A model generated the notes under the pieces. That model did not search any database, had not been told where the DNA came from, and was given only the letters and a program-made list of their open reading frames with translations. From positions 1,612,001-1,676,000 of the forward strand of contig CP053157.1 in the NCBI GenBank assembly GCA_014607495.2: a stretch of DNA of 64,000 nt, read 5' to 3'. The stretch's first letter is position 1. Each line of letters starts with the position of its first letter. The translations under genes were made by a program, and so were the position numbers. This stretch comes from Carposina sasakii (lineage: Eukaryota; Arthropoda; Insecta; Lepidoptera; Carposinidae). Below are positions 36,168 through 49,081 of the stretch, piece by piece.

Positions 36168-36719
36168 TATAGGTATATATAAGTCGTAAACCAATATCGA
36201 TACCGAAACAAAAACCAAAACAGATCTCCCATCACTACGTCTAATATTCGAAGATCTTGCATAAATCGGTCGAGTGCCATCATCCCACTGTACCTTTCGA
36301 GACCCTCAAGTTAATGCATTTCCTTTGGATTTTGAAATTCATGAGTCCTAGAGATGGGTCCTTAATATTCCTAGGTGGCCTTTATGTCGCGTTGAATCTT
36401 AATCAGATCGGTTTGAAATGAAGTTTTATGGCCTTAATAAAGGATAGAAGACGGTTTTCAATGAATATGAAGACTAGTTCCGTAGACGCTGGAATTTAAA
36501 TGGTTTATAGTCAAGTTCAATACCAAAGATACCTACAAGTCGGTGGATTGATTTTATTAAACATAATATATTTTTATTAAATAGTAAAAAGTTAAGGAGG
36601 AACTAGCTAATAATTTGATGAATGTTAACTAATGTTATGATTGCGAAAGAAAGTTTGTTGGGTTGGTTTATTATACTTCTTCACGTTTTTTTACTCTTCT
36701 TGAAATTATGGATACACTA

Positions 36720-37935
36720 GTTAGGGTTCCGTACCTCAAAAGGAAAAAACGGAACCCTTATAGGATCACTTTGTTGTCCGTCTGTCCGTCCGTCCGTCCG
36801 TCTGTCAAGACCCTTTTTCTCAGGAACGCGTGGAGGTATGAAGCTGAAATTTATATCAATTACTCAGGTCTACTGTCCCTTGAAGCTGTGAAAAAATCAA
36901 ACTTCTAAGCCAACGCAATCAAAAGATACAGCCGTTTATGCCGCAAATTTTCGACACTTGCAAGGGAATCAAAACCTACAGGGTGCTTCCCGTGAACTCA
37001 GAATCTTGAAATTTGGTACGAAGCAACGTCTTATAGCATAGATAAAGGAAAAATTACGAAAACCATAAATTTTTAGTTACATCACATAATATTTTTTTTT
37101 TAAATAATTTTAAACTTACTACCCATTTCCTCATAAACGCGTAGAGGTATTAAATTGAAATTCATACCAAATACTCAGGTCTATAAAGGGTACTTCCAGT
37201 CGACCTAGAATCTTGAAATTTGGCATGAAGCAACGTTTTATAGCACACATAAAGGAAAAATTCCGAAAACCTTAAATTTTTAGTTACATTACAAAATATA
37301 TATTTTTTAATAAATATAAACTTATTACTTTTTTCCTCATGAACGCGTAGAGCTATCAAGTTGAAATTCATATCAAATACTTTTTTAGAATGAATCCCCA
37401 AAATGGAATTTCCACATATTTTTCATCCATAAACATGTTTCCGTTAATAAACAGTAGCACTACACGAAGTTGTACAACTATTGATAACGTTTTTCGAACT
37501 TAAATGTTCAATGTGGTACTATTCATACCTTTTTCAGTCACCATTTACAGGTCTGGTTCAAATTTAATACTTAATTAATATTTTTGAACCAGATTTCTAA
37601 ATAGTGACTAAAAAACTTAGTAAATAAATAACTTTAATAAAAGAACTTTCGCAAGTCTGCTGCAAGGCTAGTATAAGTGTTTCAGTTATATTATAGATAA
37701 ATGATATGTGTTAATATAAAATAAAGGATTACTTAAACGATAAAGAGATCTTTGTCTTAAATTTATGCTTCTCCATCTTTCCCCATTGTAATGTTATGAA
37801 TTTCATTTTGCAATAAAAATACCATAGTTATGACTCGATTGTCGTAATGAACGAACTTTGTAAACCTTGCAGGTTTGTACGGAACCCTCGGTGCGCGAGT
37901 CCGACTCGCACTTGGCCGGTTTTTTTTTTTTTACA
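36720..37935. repeat. Dispersed element with GGGTTCCGTACCTCAAAAGG / GGAACCCTCGGTGCG ends
   Basis: A widespread lepidopteran repeat of about 1.2 kb. It has a (GTCC)n run near 36778, CAAAAGATACAGCCGTTTAT, three diverged copies of a block with TTCCTCATAAACGCGTAGAG, and ends in GAGTCCGACTCGCACTTGGC. No open reading frame. Confidence 0.6.
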
Positions 37936-37950
37936 TATGTATATGGTACA

Positions 37951-38178
37951 CTAGTGGACAACCGCGACTTCGTCCGCGTGGATTGCAGAAAAAACACAAA
38001 GTCGAAATTATCCGGGACAAAAATATCTTCCCGGGATAAAAAGTAGCCTATGTGTTAATCCAAGGTGTCAGCTAACTCCATACCAAATTTTATTAAAATC
38101 GCTTCAGCCCTTTTTACGTGAAAGAGTAACATCCATCCATCCATACTTACAAATTTTGCATTTATAATATTTGTAAGA
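37951..38178 (-). mobile_element. Short non-autonomous Helitron
   Basis: Minus orientation, TCTTACAAATATTATAAATG start and CCACTAG-like end with CGCGGACGAAGTCGCGG hairpin; flanked by A (37950) and T (38179). Shares AAAAAGTAGCCTATGTGTTAATCC with 22503-22724. Confidence 0.75.
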
Positions 38179-38194
38179 TATAGTTGGGATATAT

Positions 38195-38345
38195 AGTTAA
38201 CCGCGTGGTGCCGGCGGAGTAGAGTTTGTACCACCCCTGCCTGCCCGTGAGTATCGTACAAGGCGATTAAGGGTTTCCGGGAGGTGGGCAGCAGCGCCTC
38301 CCGTATTGACAACATAGTCTGAAAATCACAATGCGGTCACCAACC
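38195..38345 (-). repeat. CAGTCCACTGCTGGACGTAG family, partial
   Basis: Minus copy beginning CCGCGTGGTGCCGGCGGAGT and ending in CACCAACCCGCCTGCCCA. Confidence 0.7.
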
Positions 38346-39114
38346 CGCCTGCCCACTACTTTATCAATAGGTTATTATTAGTTTTACAATTTTCAACTGA
38401 TTTTATAGAGAATTTCATTATATTTTCAGTTACGTTAACACGTTAGCGGCCATCGCACGTATAACCTAGCTTTAACTTTATAAACTCTGCTTGATATATT
38501 TTTCTCATCTCGACGGTGCAATATCGCCTCCCCCCTCCGCCCACCCGGGTCGGATTCCCGGATTAACCGGTTATTGGCTCAGACGATCTCCGGCAAGATT
38601 TACCGGACACCTACACCACATTTTAGTTATAAAGTCCTCCGTCACCGGCGCTACTGTCTTTGTAGCTGTAATTCTGTATCATCTGTTTTCTATACTTCCA
38701 TAAAAATCTGGAGGACTTGGTTTTTGAAATGAATATTAAACACGTGGTATTAAAGTTTAATACTGGATCAGATATGTGATCTTATTGGAGATGGATCATC
38801 ATTTATTGAGTGATTGAGTGACTGCCACAACACACAGTCGAAACTATAGAATGTAGTTGAAGGCATATTAATGTAGGTATCTAACGGTTACGAGTATTAC
38901 TCTACGTATTGAACTTACAATATTTTTAATATCTGAAGGATAAAGTTGATGTTGCCTCTATCTTGATCAAGTCTTAGAGAGAGACAGCATCTCTTTAGAT
39001 AGGCTTTACGACGGTTAGATAAATTGATCCTCAATAGCGATTTGGTATCTACTGAAAGGCAGTTCAATAAAATACCTAAATATATAAGGTCTACCAAAAA
39101 GTAGTGTTCACGAT
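38346..39114. other. No gene recognised
   Basis: GC patch at 38510-38650 with an open frame of 70 codons, no motif. Confidence 0.5.
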
Positions 39115-39295
39115 TGTATACCCAAAATGGGGTAGCCAGAAACTGTACTAGGCCAAGTTTAGCAAGGTCAGATATAGAGCCAGTAACAGCTTGCTAGCTC
39201 ATTGTCTTAAACAACGCCCTGAAGTTCCTTAGTCGACTCTTACAACAAGCACGGAAGGAGATACAGCTATATTCTAGTAAAACCCGCATCAGCAC
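39115..39295 (+). repeat. GATGCAGCTGATGTATTC family, near full
   Basis: CCCAAAATGGGGTAGCCAGA, AGGCCAAGTTTAGCAAGGTC, AGCTTGCTAGCTCATTGTCT, TCTTACAACAAGCACGGAAG, ending AACCCGCATCAGCA. Another fragment is at 39685-39765. Confidence 0.65.
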
Positions 39296-40379
39296 AGGGG
39301 GCCAAGCATGAAGCTCTCGATCGTCCGTAACGCTATCATCACACTGTCATATCTCATAGATTTTGCTTGCGAGTCGCCAGCGTTACGGCGCGTAAAAAGG
39401 TTCCTGTTTACCCTACAGGACACATTTCTCAGTACCAACGCAATAAGTTAATCCGAATCCATCGCAGATAATATTCAGTTACGTTTCATGTAGCTCGGGC
39501 ATCCATTATCGGTGATCCATACGTCAGGGATCCGACTTACGATGATGGATTCATATCCTGATTGATGCGCGATGTGCGAAATTCAGCGAAAATATTATGC
39601 TATCACGGATTTTTCAACACGTTTTACATGTCGCTGTTGCGACACCTACCTGCAATATCATACATACAAATCAATCTATAACATATTGCTAGCTTATCGC
39701 CTGAGAGAATGCCCGAGATCCTTAGTCGACTCTTACGATATGCATGAAAAGAGATGCAGCTAATGACTTGCATGCAAAGTTAATAAAAATTCACAAATAA
39801 GCTTACAAGTAGTCGGCCTGAGTACATAGACAATGTAACATTATATTCCATAGACATTTGTATCACTCCTACCCACGTGACTAGACTAATATGTGAAAGT
39901 GATAACTTGCTATTGGAGATACCGTGTCAGTGATGATCGAACCTCTATCGATTCACGAAATAGTGTTAGTACTTTGTCTATGCCCCCTGTTTGCTAAAGG
40001 CTAATAGGATTGCGTGTTACAGAGTGGATGCACCAAATGAGAGAACCAAAACATTACTTTACCAAATCTGTTAGAGATAAAACAAAAAGCCAACATAAAT
40101 TAAGCCAACCAATCAGATTACGTATTCCACACATATCGATACGACGCAAACGGGCCGTTCTTCAATGCCTACAGCTTTTCTCTCACCTTTTCGCCTGAGA
40201 ACGAGGGGGATGGAGGTATTTTTTTGTCAGCCGATGTTCTGTTCTGGATGCACGCGCCGCCTGTCATGTCAATCAGTGAAATTGAACTGTCTTTCTGATT
40301 TCCGCTCGATTCCAATTGACAGCTGCGACATGACATGACTTATCTGCGCGAGTTACAGAGTAATATGGATACAGTGTGT
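39296..40379. other. No gene recognised
   Basis: TTTTGCTTGCGAGTCG at 39361 recurs inverted at 42424 (CGACTCGCAAGCAAAA), so the segment may be part of a larger repeat. Confidence 0.45.
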
Positions 40380-40736
40380 TTACCAAACTATTGTGGTCAA
40401 TTCTGACCGTCACGCGCAATAGTTTGACGTATTTACCAAAGATAAACCACAACCAAAAACGTTATGTGATGCACATTAATTCATATCGCGCTAAATTTTG
40501 ACAACCTTCAAAGCCAAAGAAACGCTGTCAAATGAACGACCAAACCAAAGCTAAACCATAACCGAAAACGTTCGGTTGAAAGGTTATAAACGTTGTCATT
40601 TTGCGCCATTGCCCTCCTGGTCTGTTCGTCTCTATCCTTAACATTAATAAATGGCTGCGACAAAAAGGGCAGGTAGGACCAATTTGAAGTTTAGGTTTAA
40701 GTGAGACGGTCAGAATCGACCACATTAGGGTGGTAA
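40380..40736. mobile_element. Probable miniature inverted-repeat element
   Basis: About 35-bp imperfect ends sharing TGTGGTC.ATTCTGACCGTC. No target duplication could be fixed. Confidence 0.5.
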
Positions 40737-42830
40737 TTTGTGCATTAAATATGTACAAAGTAAATTATTATGTCACCTATCCATTCAGCTGTCCTGAAAT
40801 ACGAGAGTTTAGCCTGCTACCAGTGACCATAGTGATCGGCATATAACAGTGGCTGTTTTCGTTGATGCAACGATATTCATTTGACATATATTTACGTTTA
40901 TGCATTTTTAATTCTAAAATGTTCATCAATCACACTGGCACCCATGCTCTGTGAAGTAGATAGGTAGAATATAATTAGTAAGTAATATCAATGCATTTGG
41001 CACAAGTGAGCCCTGGCCATCAGAATGTTCTTACAAGACATGTATGCGTCGATCTTTAATTAACTAATTTTTCATATTTTTTTCTATAAGAATAGCTAAA
41101 TCGAAGGCGCACTAACAATACGAACAGAATACCGTAATATATGGCGTAATACCGATTAAGTCAATCATAATTATATGAGATGACCGAACATCAAAAGTTT
41201 TACAAAACCAATCCCTTGAATAAACATACAAAATCTTAAGGTAAGATCAAATGCAAATTTCAGTGTAGTATACATTAAGATAGTGGAAGAAGAGAGTTGG
41301 AAGGCATTTGGGAGTTTGCATTACAATGACTTACCTATATAAAAACGTAGCTTAACTCACTGTTTGCTATCTAATCTGTGATCCAGCACAGTGCCTACAT
41401 CTACATATTCTGTGACGACGAGAGCTATTTACATAGCGTTACGTGCCTATGCCTGCAGTGGAGTTCATTTATCTATTTCACGGTTTGATCTTTAGGAAAT
41501 AGGCTTTAAACAGGAAATTTACGTTTATGTAGTGCGGACATAGAAGAAAAACGTCTATTTACTACAACCAAACGTAAAGCTACCCACGTTTACTTATAGC
41601 TACTATACAGAAGCATTATAATTTATATGTGGTTGTTAGTATACAGGGTTATGTTAAGCGAAATGCTATGAAAATAGCCCACTATAAGGAACCTATGAAA
41701 TTTGAGATTCGCAATCACATATTTATTTTTTCAGATAGTATGGAGAATTCCTAAACAACACACGAATGTTCATCATCAATTAGGTTCTCTTTAGTAGGCT
41801 ATTATCATAGCATTTCGCTTAACATACCCCTTCTGCTACACCTTGTGTAGACGATTTTTTTTACGGGAAAAGCGATGGCATTGGGTAGAGGTTATCTTTA
41901 TTGTGGCTAATTAATCAACCACATTGTGGAACGTTATCTAACTCCTAATAATATCAATGGAAATGCTGTTTTAAACTAAAACCAGTCATTTTCGTGAACA
42001 CTCAGCCAACCAAGCCAACAAATTATAAAAGTTCCCTACATTTTTATTCGCGATTCGAGCCCGTCTCCCGATTGCATTCTTCAGCTCAAGCCAAGCCGTC
42101 AATGGCCATTGAAATAGAAAATTAAACTTGGAGAAAACAAAGAGATTTTAAAATAGCTATATTCTAAAAATCTCAAGTGCTATACACACAAAGGAACCTC
42201 TTTTCTCTCACGTACATGGCATAATTACTTCGTATAATCATAATAGTAGATCGTATTGAATGACACCTATGTTATGTAAATCTCTTACCTATTACGAGAT
42301 CATTTATCGTAAAATGCTATTTCTACGTAGTGATTTAAAATCTTCCATCGGTAATTAGGTATATTTTTGAGCTTGTGAGGATTTAGATTTACCCTCCGGG
42401 GGTAAGCTAGCATGAACTTATCGACTCGCAAGCAAAATCTACAATGAAGTGTAATAAAACTGATTTATTTGTAAGCTCAAAAGTATAATTTTGGCGTATT
42501 TTACAATGCTACCGTGCTTTCGATAACAGCAGTAAGTACATCTCGGATAGTTTAGAGAAAATGGCTTCCAAGAATTTTGACACATTTTTTTCTTTTTCTG
42601 ATTATATATTTAAAGTTATCAAAAATGTGGTTTTTGATTGATGTAGCCTAATGCACGTTCTTTCTTTTCCTCATATCAATTTTATCCTATTTTTTACACA
42701 GTGTGTTTAAATGACGAGAAACCGTTTATACTTAGGGCGTTCATTAATGACGTAAACAATTATTGCTAGGAATAACCGCAGTAAGTACCAAGTTACTGCT
42801 GATATTTTATGCATCTAATATATAGGTATA
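40737..42830. other. No gene apart from the 41641 element
   Basis: AT-rich with no open frame above 60 codons. Confidence 0.55.
41641..41843. mobile_element. Copy of the CAGGGTGTAACA miniature element, shortened
   Basis: CAGGGTTATGTTAAGCGAAA at the left and GCTTAACATACCCCTTCTGC at the right, with a deletion in the left end. Confidence 0.65.
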
Positions 42831-42965
42831 TCTGTACTGATATTATAAAGAGGTAAACTTTGATTTGTATGTTTGCAGTGAATATACTCTGAAACTACTA
42901 GACCGATTTCGAAAATTCTTTCACCGTTAGAATCCTTATTGGACCCAAGATAAAGGACTAACGTT
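42831..42965 (+). mobile_element. 5' fragment of a Helitron-like element
   Basis: Starts TCTGTACTGATATTATAAAG and matches, in the other orientation, the first 120 bp of 51580-52376 (ACCGATTTCGAAAATTCTTT, CCTTATTGGACC). No 3' end found nearby. Confidence 0.55.
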
Positions 42966-43084
42966 TTTACTGCTTATATTTGAAACTATTCCAATTGATT
43001 CCAATGGTCAAAATACCACAAGTTGCTTATTATTCAAACAGTATGGACAGTTACTGTTAATAATCTAAGCAATAACTACAAAAT

Positions 43085-43158
43085 TTTGCGTAATTATATC
43101 TAAATATGCGTAAATATATCTAAATATGCGTAAATATATCTAAATATGCGTAAATATA
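43085..43158 (+). repeat. Tandem repeat, 20-bp unit
   Basis: About three and a half copies of TAAATATGCGTAAATATATC-like units. Confidence 0.75.
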
Positions 43159-43428
43159 TCCGCCGCGTGGAGCCGGCAGAGTAGAATTCGTACCACCCCT
43201 TGTCTGCCCATGGGTATCGTACGAGGCGATTAAGGGTTTCCGGGAGGTGGGCAGCAGCGCCTCCCGTGTTGACAACATAGTTCAAAATACAAACTGCGGT
43301 CACCAACCCGCCTGCCCAGCGTGGTGACTATGGGCAAATACCCCCCATGGCAGTCTTGTGGCGTGTCCTGGGGGAGGCCTACGTCCAGCAGTGGACTGTA
43401 ATAGGCTGATGATGATGATGGTGATCTA
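43156..43428 (-). repeat. CAGTCCACTGCTGGACGTAG family, full
   Basis: Minus copy from CGCCGCGTGGAGCCGGCAGA to CAGCAGTGGACTG and an (ATG)n end; inserted at a TAAATATGCG tandem repeat (43085-43158). Confidence 0.75.
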
Positions 43429-44361
43429 AATATGACTACAGTATCTCTAGTTACTCCTGTTAAGCTAAGATTTTATAATCATGAAAAATATAAGGTATTA
43501 CTTACTATATCCACAGCATGTAAAGTTACTGCTGATACTTTAAGCATGTCATGGTTTGTAGTAAACGAGCGTCACTTGTTGTAACCGCAGTACCTTTAGT
43601 TACTGCCATTATCAGTAACAGCTTTAAAACGTGAATTTTAGAGTTGTGCCACAAAATTAGGCCTAAGCATACTTTACTGCCGTAATACTAAGGATGAGTT
43701 CTCGTTTATCAGACTTACTGTCCTTATGCTTATCCAAATTATTAGGTTCCCGGCAAGTAATCAAAATAAGGATCAGATCATGTTGTAGAGCTTGTTACGC
43801 TGATATCAAATATATAACTAACTCAAATTTGACAAAATTGGTACTTACTGGCCTTACCGATAGTACGGTAGAATGTAGGATCTCATAGTAGGTATACCTA
43901 TGTAGCAGTTTGCTAGAACATCATAATAGTAGATCCATTAAATACCTATAGCTCTCCTTAGGTTTAGATACCTAGTGATTTATCTACTATGTATTATCTC
44001 AGTATGCTGCCTAACATCTGCCCAATAGAATAGCATTAGGAATCGTACACTTTACTGTTTTACTCTTGTTCTTATACAATGATAATTAGCTTAAACCCCG
44101 CCAATACTGCCTATTTAGCTGAAAGCGTTTTCGGATCGGCCGATCCGTATCCGGTTCCGGGCCGGTTTGCCGATCCGCTAAGTTCGGATCCGTGTTGGAG
44201 AAAGCCACTTTTGCTGATCAGGTGGGAAATGTGGAAGATTCTTTCTTATACGTCTTTAGGTGGCTTGAGTTGTAAAAATACTGCGAATAATCTACATACA
44301 GATTAGGTAGTAGGTACCAATCAATTCTTCATCAATTCAGCCATACGAAGTATAGGCGAAT

Positions 44362-44512
44362 CAGCCTATTGTAGTCCACTGTTGGACCTAGGCCTCCCCG
44401 AGGGCACGCCACAAGGTTTTTGGTCATAGTCAACACGTTGGGCGGGCGGGTTGGCGACCGCAGTGTGATGTTGTCAATGTGGGAAGCGCTGCTGCCCACC
44501 TTCCGCCTCTTA
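44362..44512 (+). repeat. CAGTCCACTGCTGGACGTAG family, truncated
   Basis: GTAGTCCACTGTTGGACCTA to CTGCTGCCCACCTTCCG with internal losses. Confidence 0.65.
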
Positions 44513-45190
44513 CTACTTACCTACCTACGGGTATTAAATAGCGTGTTACATTTTGGTGGTATAATTAATAACATTTATTAGTACCTTCTTTTTCCTCTTG
44601 CTATCACAATGTAACACGCTTTTATTTATAAAATTGGGACTGTGATAAAAACGGGAAGATTTTCTTATCAGAGTTAATTTATTTTTAACTTTTTAGTTAA
44701 TTTTATGAACAAATAATAAAAGATTTTTTTAAACGGGGTTTATTTTTTTAATTTGAAACACATTAGGTATAGGTATAGGCTTCTAAACAAAATAAAATGG
44801 TAGCACCTAAAAATAAACTGTGATAAGCAAACAATAAAACATTTACAAAAAAGTAACCAGAAATGAAAAAGAAAGCACTCAGAGCGCGTTTACGTTTCAG
44901 GAAATTCCATTATGATTTTCTTAGAAAATGGCGGATTTCAGGTGCTTACCGGGCGACGGATTTGTAAAATAATATGTTTGTTTTTGCGACATCGTGCCAG
45001 GGGATAGAAACATTTTAGAGAATCACTTGTTTTTTCTGACCGCCTGAAAATTATATTTTCTGAAAAGGGGACACATGTTCAAGGAATAGTTATAACCACG
45101 GTTGTTAAGTTAAACATAATTCTAAATCCCTCCACTGGCAATACGTACCTACTTGTACTCATGTACTTATCTATGTTTGTAACTATTTCA
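44513..45190. other. No gene recognised
   Basis: AT-rich; no frame with motif. Confidence 0.5.
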
Positions 45191-45284
45191 CTAGCTCCGT
45201 ACGCGACTTGGTCCGCGTGAACTTTTAAGTTTATGGCATACTGTGTACTTAATATAAAATAATATATTGTATAATATAATACTA

Positions 45285-45442
45285 ATATAAAAGCGAAAGT
45301 TTGTAAGTATGGATGGCTGACCTGACACCCTGGATTAACACAGAGGCTACTTTTTATCACGGAAAAATATTTTTATCGCGGATAATTTCGACATTTTGTT
45401 TTTTCTGCAGTCCACGCGTACGAAGTCGCGGGCGTCCACTAG
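45285..45442 (+). mobile_element. Short non-autonomous Helitron ending inside a palindrome
   Basis: Plus orientation: AATATAAAAGCGAAAGTTTG near the start, GGCTACTTTTTATC within, end GCGGGCGTCCACTAG then T. A second 3' end of the same type lies reversed at 45191-45215 and another at 45556-45599. The 5' limit is approximate. Confidence 0.6.
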
Positions 45443-45599
45443 TTCTAATCAAAGACAATGTTCTAATATAAGTAGGAAGGATAGCTATATAATTTGCTAA
45501 GTTTAATTAATAAACTTAGCAAATCATATAATTAGAACATTGTCTTTGATTAGAACTAGTGGACGCCCGCGACTTCGTACGCGTGGACTGCAGAAAAAA
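45399..45599. repeat. 69-bp perfect palindrome arms with 63-bp loop
   Basis: Arms 45399-45467 and 45531-45599 are exact complements; the loop contains a second 14-bp inverted repeat (AATTTGCTAAGTTTA type). Each arm holds the last 40 or so bases of a Helitron plus about 25 bases of flanking DNA. Confidence 0.9.
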
Positions 45600-45921
45600 T
45601 TGAAGTCCGTGTGGTAGTTTTTTCTTAAACTTTATACATAAACATCTACTCTCACTCACAAGTTTTTATACATCTATAATTTTTTTAGTACCTATATGTA
45701 TAAGTACTACAATTTTATAGTGGCGTTGAAATCGTTACAAGTGGGTGAGTACAGAGCTTATCTGCAATTCTGCATTGACATGATAATAGAACAATTCGTA
45801 CTACACAGTCTCTCCCCTGGGAATATACAATCTATGTCTATGATAGCTATATTTGCATGTACGATAAGTATTTTTGCCTATGTATAAAAGCTGTCATCAT
45901 TGACATTCCTGGTGGATTAAA

Positions 45922-46124
45922 GCCTCGAGCACACCGGATGCGTATGCGTTCACGTAAGCGTAGACGTATACGTATCTCTGAGTTTAATGTATAAAACTGT
46001 CACCGCTTGACGTCTATGCTTACGTCTACGCATACGCATCCGATCTGCCCGTGCCTATACAGTTCCATACATTACAATTCAGAGGTACGTGTACGTCTAC
46101 GCTTACGCATCTGGTGTGCCTTGA
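45922..46124. mobile_element. CpG-rich miniature inverted-repeat element
   Basis: Left GCACACCGGATGCGTATGCG and right complement of CTGGTGTGCC enclose several variants of ACGTCTACGCTTACGCAT in both orientations; CpG density stands out from the AT-rich surroundings. Confidence 0.55.
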
Positions 46125-48326
46125 TTTAATGGAAACAAAAATCATAAGTATTCTTATATTCATCGGTTCTGTTCAGTATTTTCCATAGACTTGTAATAAA
46201 AAACCTTTACTTACTCTACCTATAATGTAGCTAAGGAAAGATACACAGTAACGTCTATCTACAGAGCGGAAATGAAGAAGCGCTTCTTGCCCACTAATCA
46301 AGCCCGCACGATGGGCCATGAGAACCGCGGAATTATGAACACGAGAACAATAGACAGAGGTGTATAATTAGTCTGACATGAGCATTAGTGCCCAAGTAAT
46401 TTAAACACTATTTCATTATCTTTTGATTTGGTTTATGTTATACCTAAATCCACCGGACCTCTAACGTTTTTCTGTATCAATTGATAAACAGTCTCTCTAT
46501 TCCGCCTCCTGAATCCATGATAAGGTCCTTATACATAGAGCCGCTTCAATATTCTATCAGGTGAGATGATGTTCAAACGCAAATAATTGTCTCACGTAAA
46601 AAGAGCACACGATACGTAAAAATATTATCTACCGATATGGTTTTAAAAAGTTATTCCAGTATTTCTTGCGGCTCCACTTCTAGCTCTGCGCACGAAAAGC
46701 ATCCCAAACACGCGGACCGCTCTATATGTATGGAAGTACCTAGGACAGAACCTGTAAACGTTTAGCTAGCTACTTAACTGAAAGTACACATTTGTAACAC
46801 GATAAATACAACCCTGGGTTTTGTTTCTAAACAAATTGTTTGGGTTTGAATTCCCACATGAAAATGATAATTTGGCGTGTGAATAACTGACTGATAGGTA
46901 CATCAGCACATAACCTAAACTAGTGAGCATGTGTTCCTTGGGTGATTCTGATTACCTACTAACTTAAAAAAGATTTCCCGAAAATCGCTTAGGAACGGCA
47001 AAAAACGAGAACCCCTAAGTTTAAGCTAACGTGATTGTGGCTGGAAGCTAGAAAGTAAAATGGAAATGGAAAGCATATTTAAGTATGTATACTATACCTA
47101 CATACTCGTACTTAAATACATTGTATAGGTAAGTACCTACCTACGTAAGGTATTTCTACTCTCCACCTATGTATAGTTAACCTAAGCATACAAAAGTCCG
47201 TCAGAGGGGGTTCCCTAGATCTGCCTTGTAAGTATGGCCAAGGGTCTGTTTACTTCTACGATACAGCCTTCTAGAAGAGAAGCAATAGAACCTAGTAGAA
47301 CCCATTATTATCAGCCTGGACCTAAAGTACCCTAATTTCAGCCATCAACGATGCATCCAGGCATGAAAATTACGGACAATAGGCCGCAGCTACATCCGGA
47401 AGTTTCTTGTTATACCAAATCCAGTGGGACAATGCACTTATTATTCCATTATTTAATGATCCTGCCCCACAGCGCACCGCTTGGAGAGTTTCATAACAAT
47501 CTGAGATAACAATTGAAGTTGACTTTGTAATATTCCTTAATCTGAATAAAGTTGCTTTTCATTGTTTCTGGGGATTTAATGATAATAATATTATTGCGAA
47601 ATTGTTTATGTACAAAGTTATTTCTTTCGGTAATTAATGTTTACACCACACGTAGGTACCTATATGTGTATAAGTATGACGTAGGTATATTAGCATGGAT
47701 GTCGTTTATATTATGAGGAATATGAATAAATAGGCCTCTAAGACCTACCTATGGGTATTAATAGTAATTACACATAGACCTTGGGTATTGTTTAGGTACC
47801 TACCTAATGTCTTCATCTTCATCTTTAGAAAATCGGGATTAGGTAGGTACTGCCCAGTAAAGTGGGCATTTCACCAAGGTACCTACTTCAGTTTGAAAGT
47901 CAAAGCTATCAGAATAATCGCTAATCATACCCGTATCCATAGAAATGTATAAATGTATACAAGCTGGAAACAGCGCTTCTTACTAAAAACTGCCTCCCGA
48001 AAATTTGACCAATTTGACCTTGAAAAACTAGACGGGGAAAAAGTAGAGTGTACTCACAATTTAATTTTAATGGACATTTCATTCAATGACATTTCTACCA
48101 CGAACAACCCAAGTAACACAGGAAGCATTTTAACAAACGGATAATTAACTTATGTAGAACTTAAGGTTCGTAGAAACTCTTATATGAGTTTACCGAGCAT
48201 CTTGATGCTTTATATGAGCATTTTGAAACCATTATGATGCTTTACACTTTATAAGGGGTGGATAATGGCATATCAAAATGATTTTGTAATGCCTGTAGTT
48301 TTAGTGCATCAATACACAAAGCAGCT
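46125..48326. other. No gene recognised
   Basis: A 63-codon frame at 47953-48144 has no recognisable domain. GGTACCTACCTA-type short repeats near 47640-47890. Confidence 0.5.
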
Positions 48327-48692
48327 TTGCAGCTTTCAGCTGTTTTTAGTACATTTGGCTCTACAATTGCATTTTTAAGTAGGATATAAATGCTCAATGC
48401 TGTTTAGTAACATAAACATAAACCATTATGTCATGTAAATGCCATACAGCTTTTAGCTGTTTTTTATGTCTAAGGGTCTACAATAGCATTTTTAAATAGT
48501 AAGATAATGCCTAATGCTGCATAATAGCATAAACTTGTGCTATTATAATGCAGCGTAATTCCATTCTACAGCTTTGGGCTGTTTTAGTGCCCTTCGTTAT
48601 TTAATAGCACTTTTAACTAGTAAGGAAATGCCTAGTATTGCTAAGTAGCATAAACGTGAATCAATGTAATGCTTGCATTTTTGAAGTCAACT
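48327..48692. repeat. Three diverged tandem units of about 120 bp
   Basis: Units start AGCTTT..GCTGTTTTT near 48331, 48448 and 48570 and share GCATTTTTAA.TAG.A and ATGCTGCATAATAGCATAAA-like blocks. Upstream (48180-48320) is looser repeat with GATGCTTTA. No frame is conserved. Confidence 0.6.
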
Positions 48693-49081
48693 GAGTTCTT
48701 TTAAACAGCTAATTTTTATGGTGGATACGTAATAATTAATAAGTAAAGATTAGATTATCCGTTTCTAAAGAAAAGTAGGAATAATTGCAGAGAACCCAAT
48801 GGAATTTGTATTGGCCTAAATATAGGTAACATAAAATTTGCACAATTTACATTACACATTTACAAAATATAAAAGGATAGTCTTAGCCATTGTGATATTG
48901 TCCGTGATCCTAAAGACCTGGAATGTAAATTGGTATATTTACGAGTACATAATTATGAATACTTATATTTCGTACCACTATTGCATACGTACAAATAAGA
49001 AACGTTGTTTTAAGTGCTTTAGTGTCTTATTTAGATTAAAGGGATTTAACAACTATTAAATAAATAACCATTAAATATCTT

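Noticed and set aside
47953..48144. 63-codon open frame before the 120-bp repeats
   Set aside because: Reads smoothly but no family recognised and no splice signals that connect it to anything.
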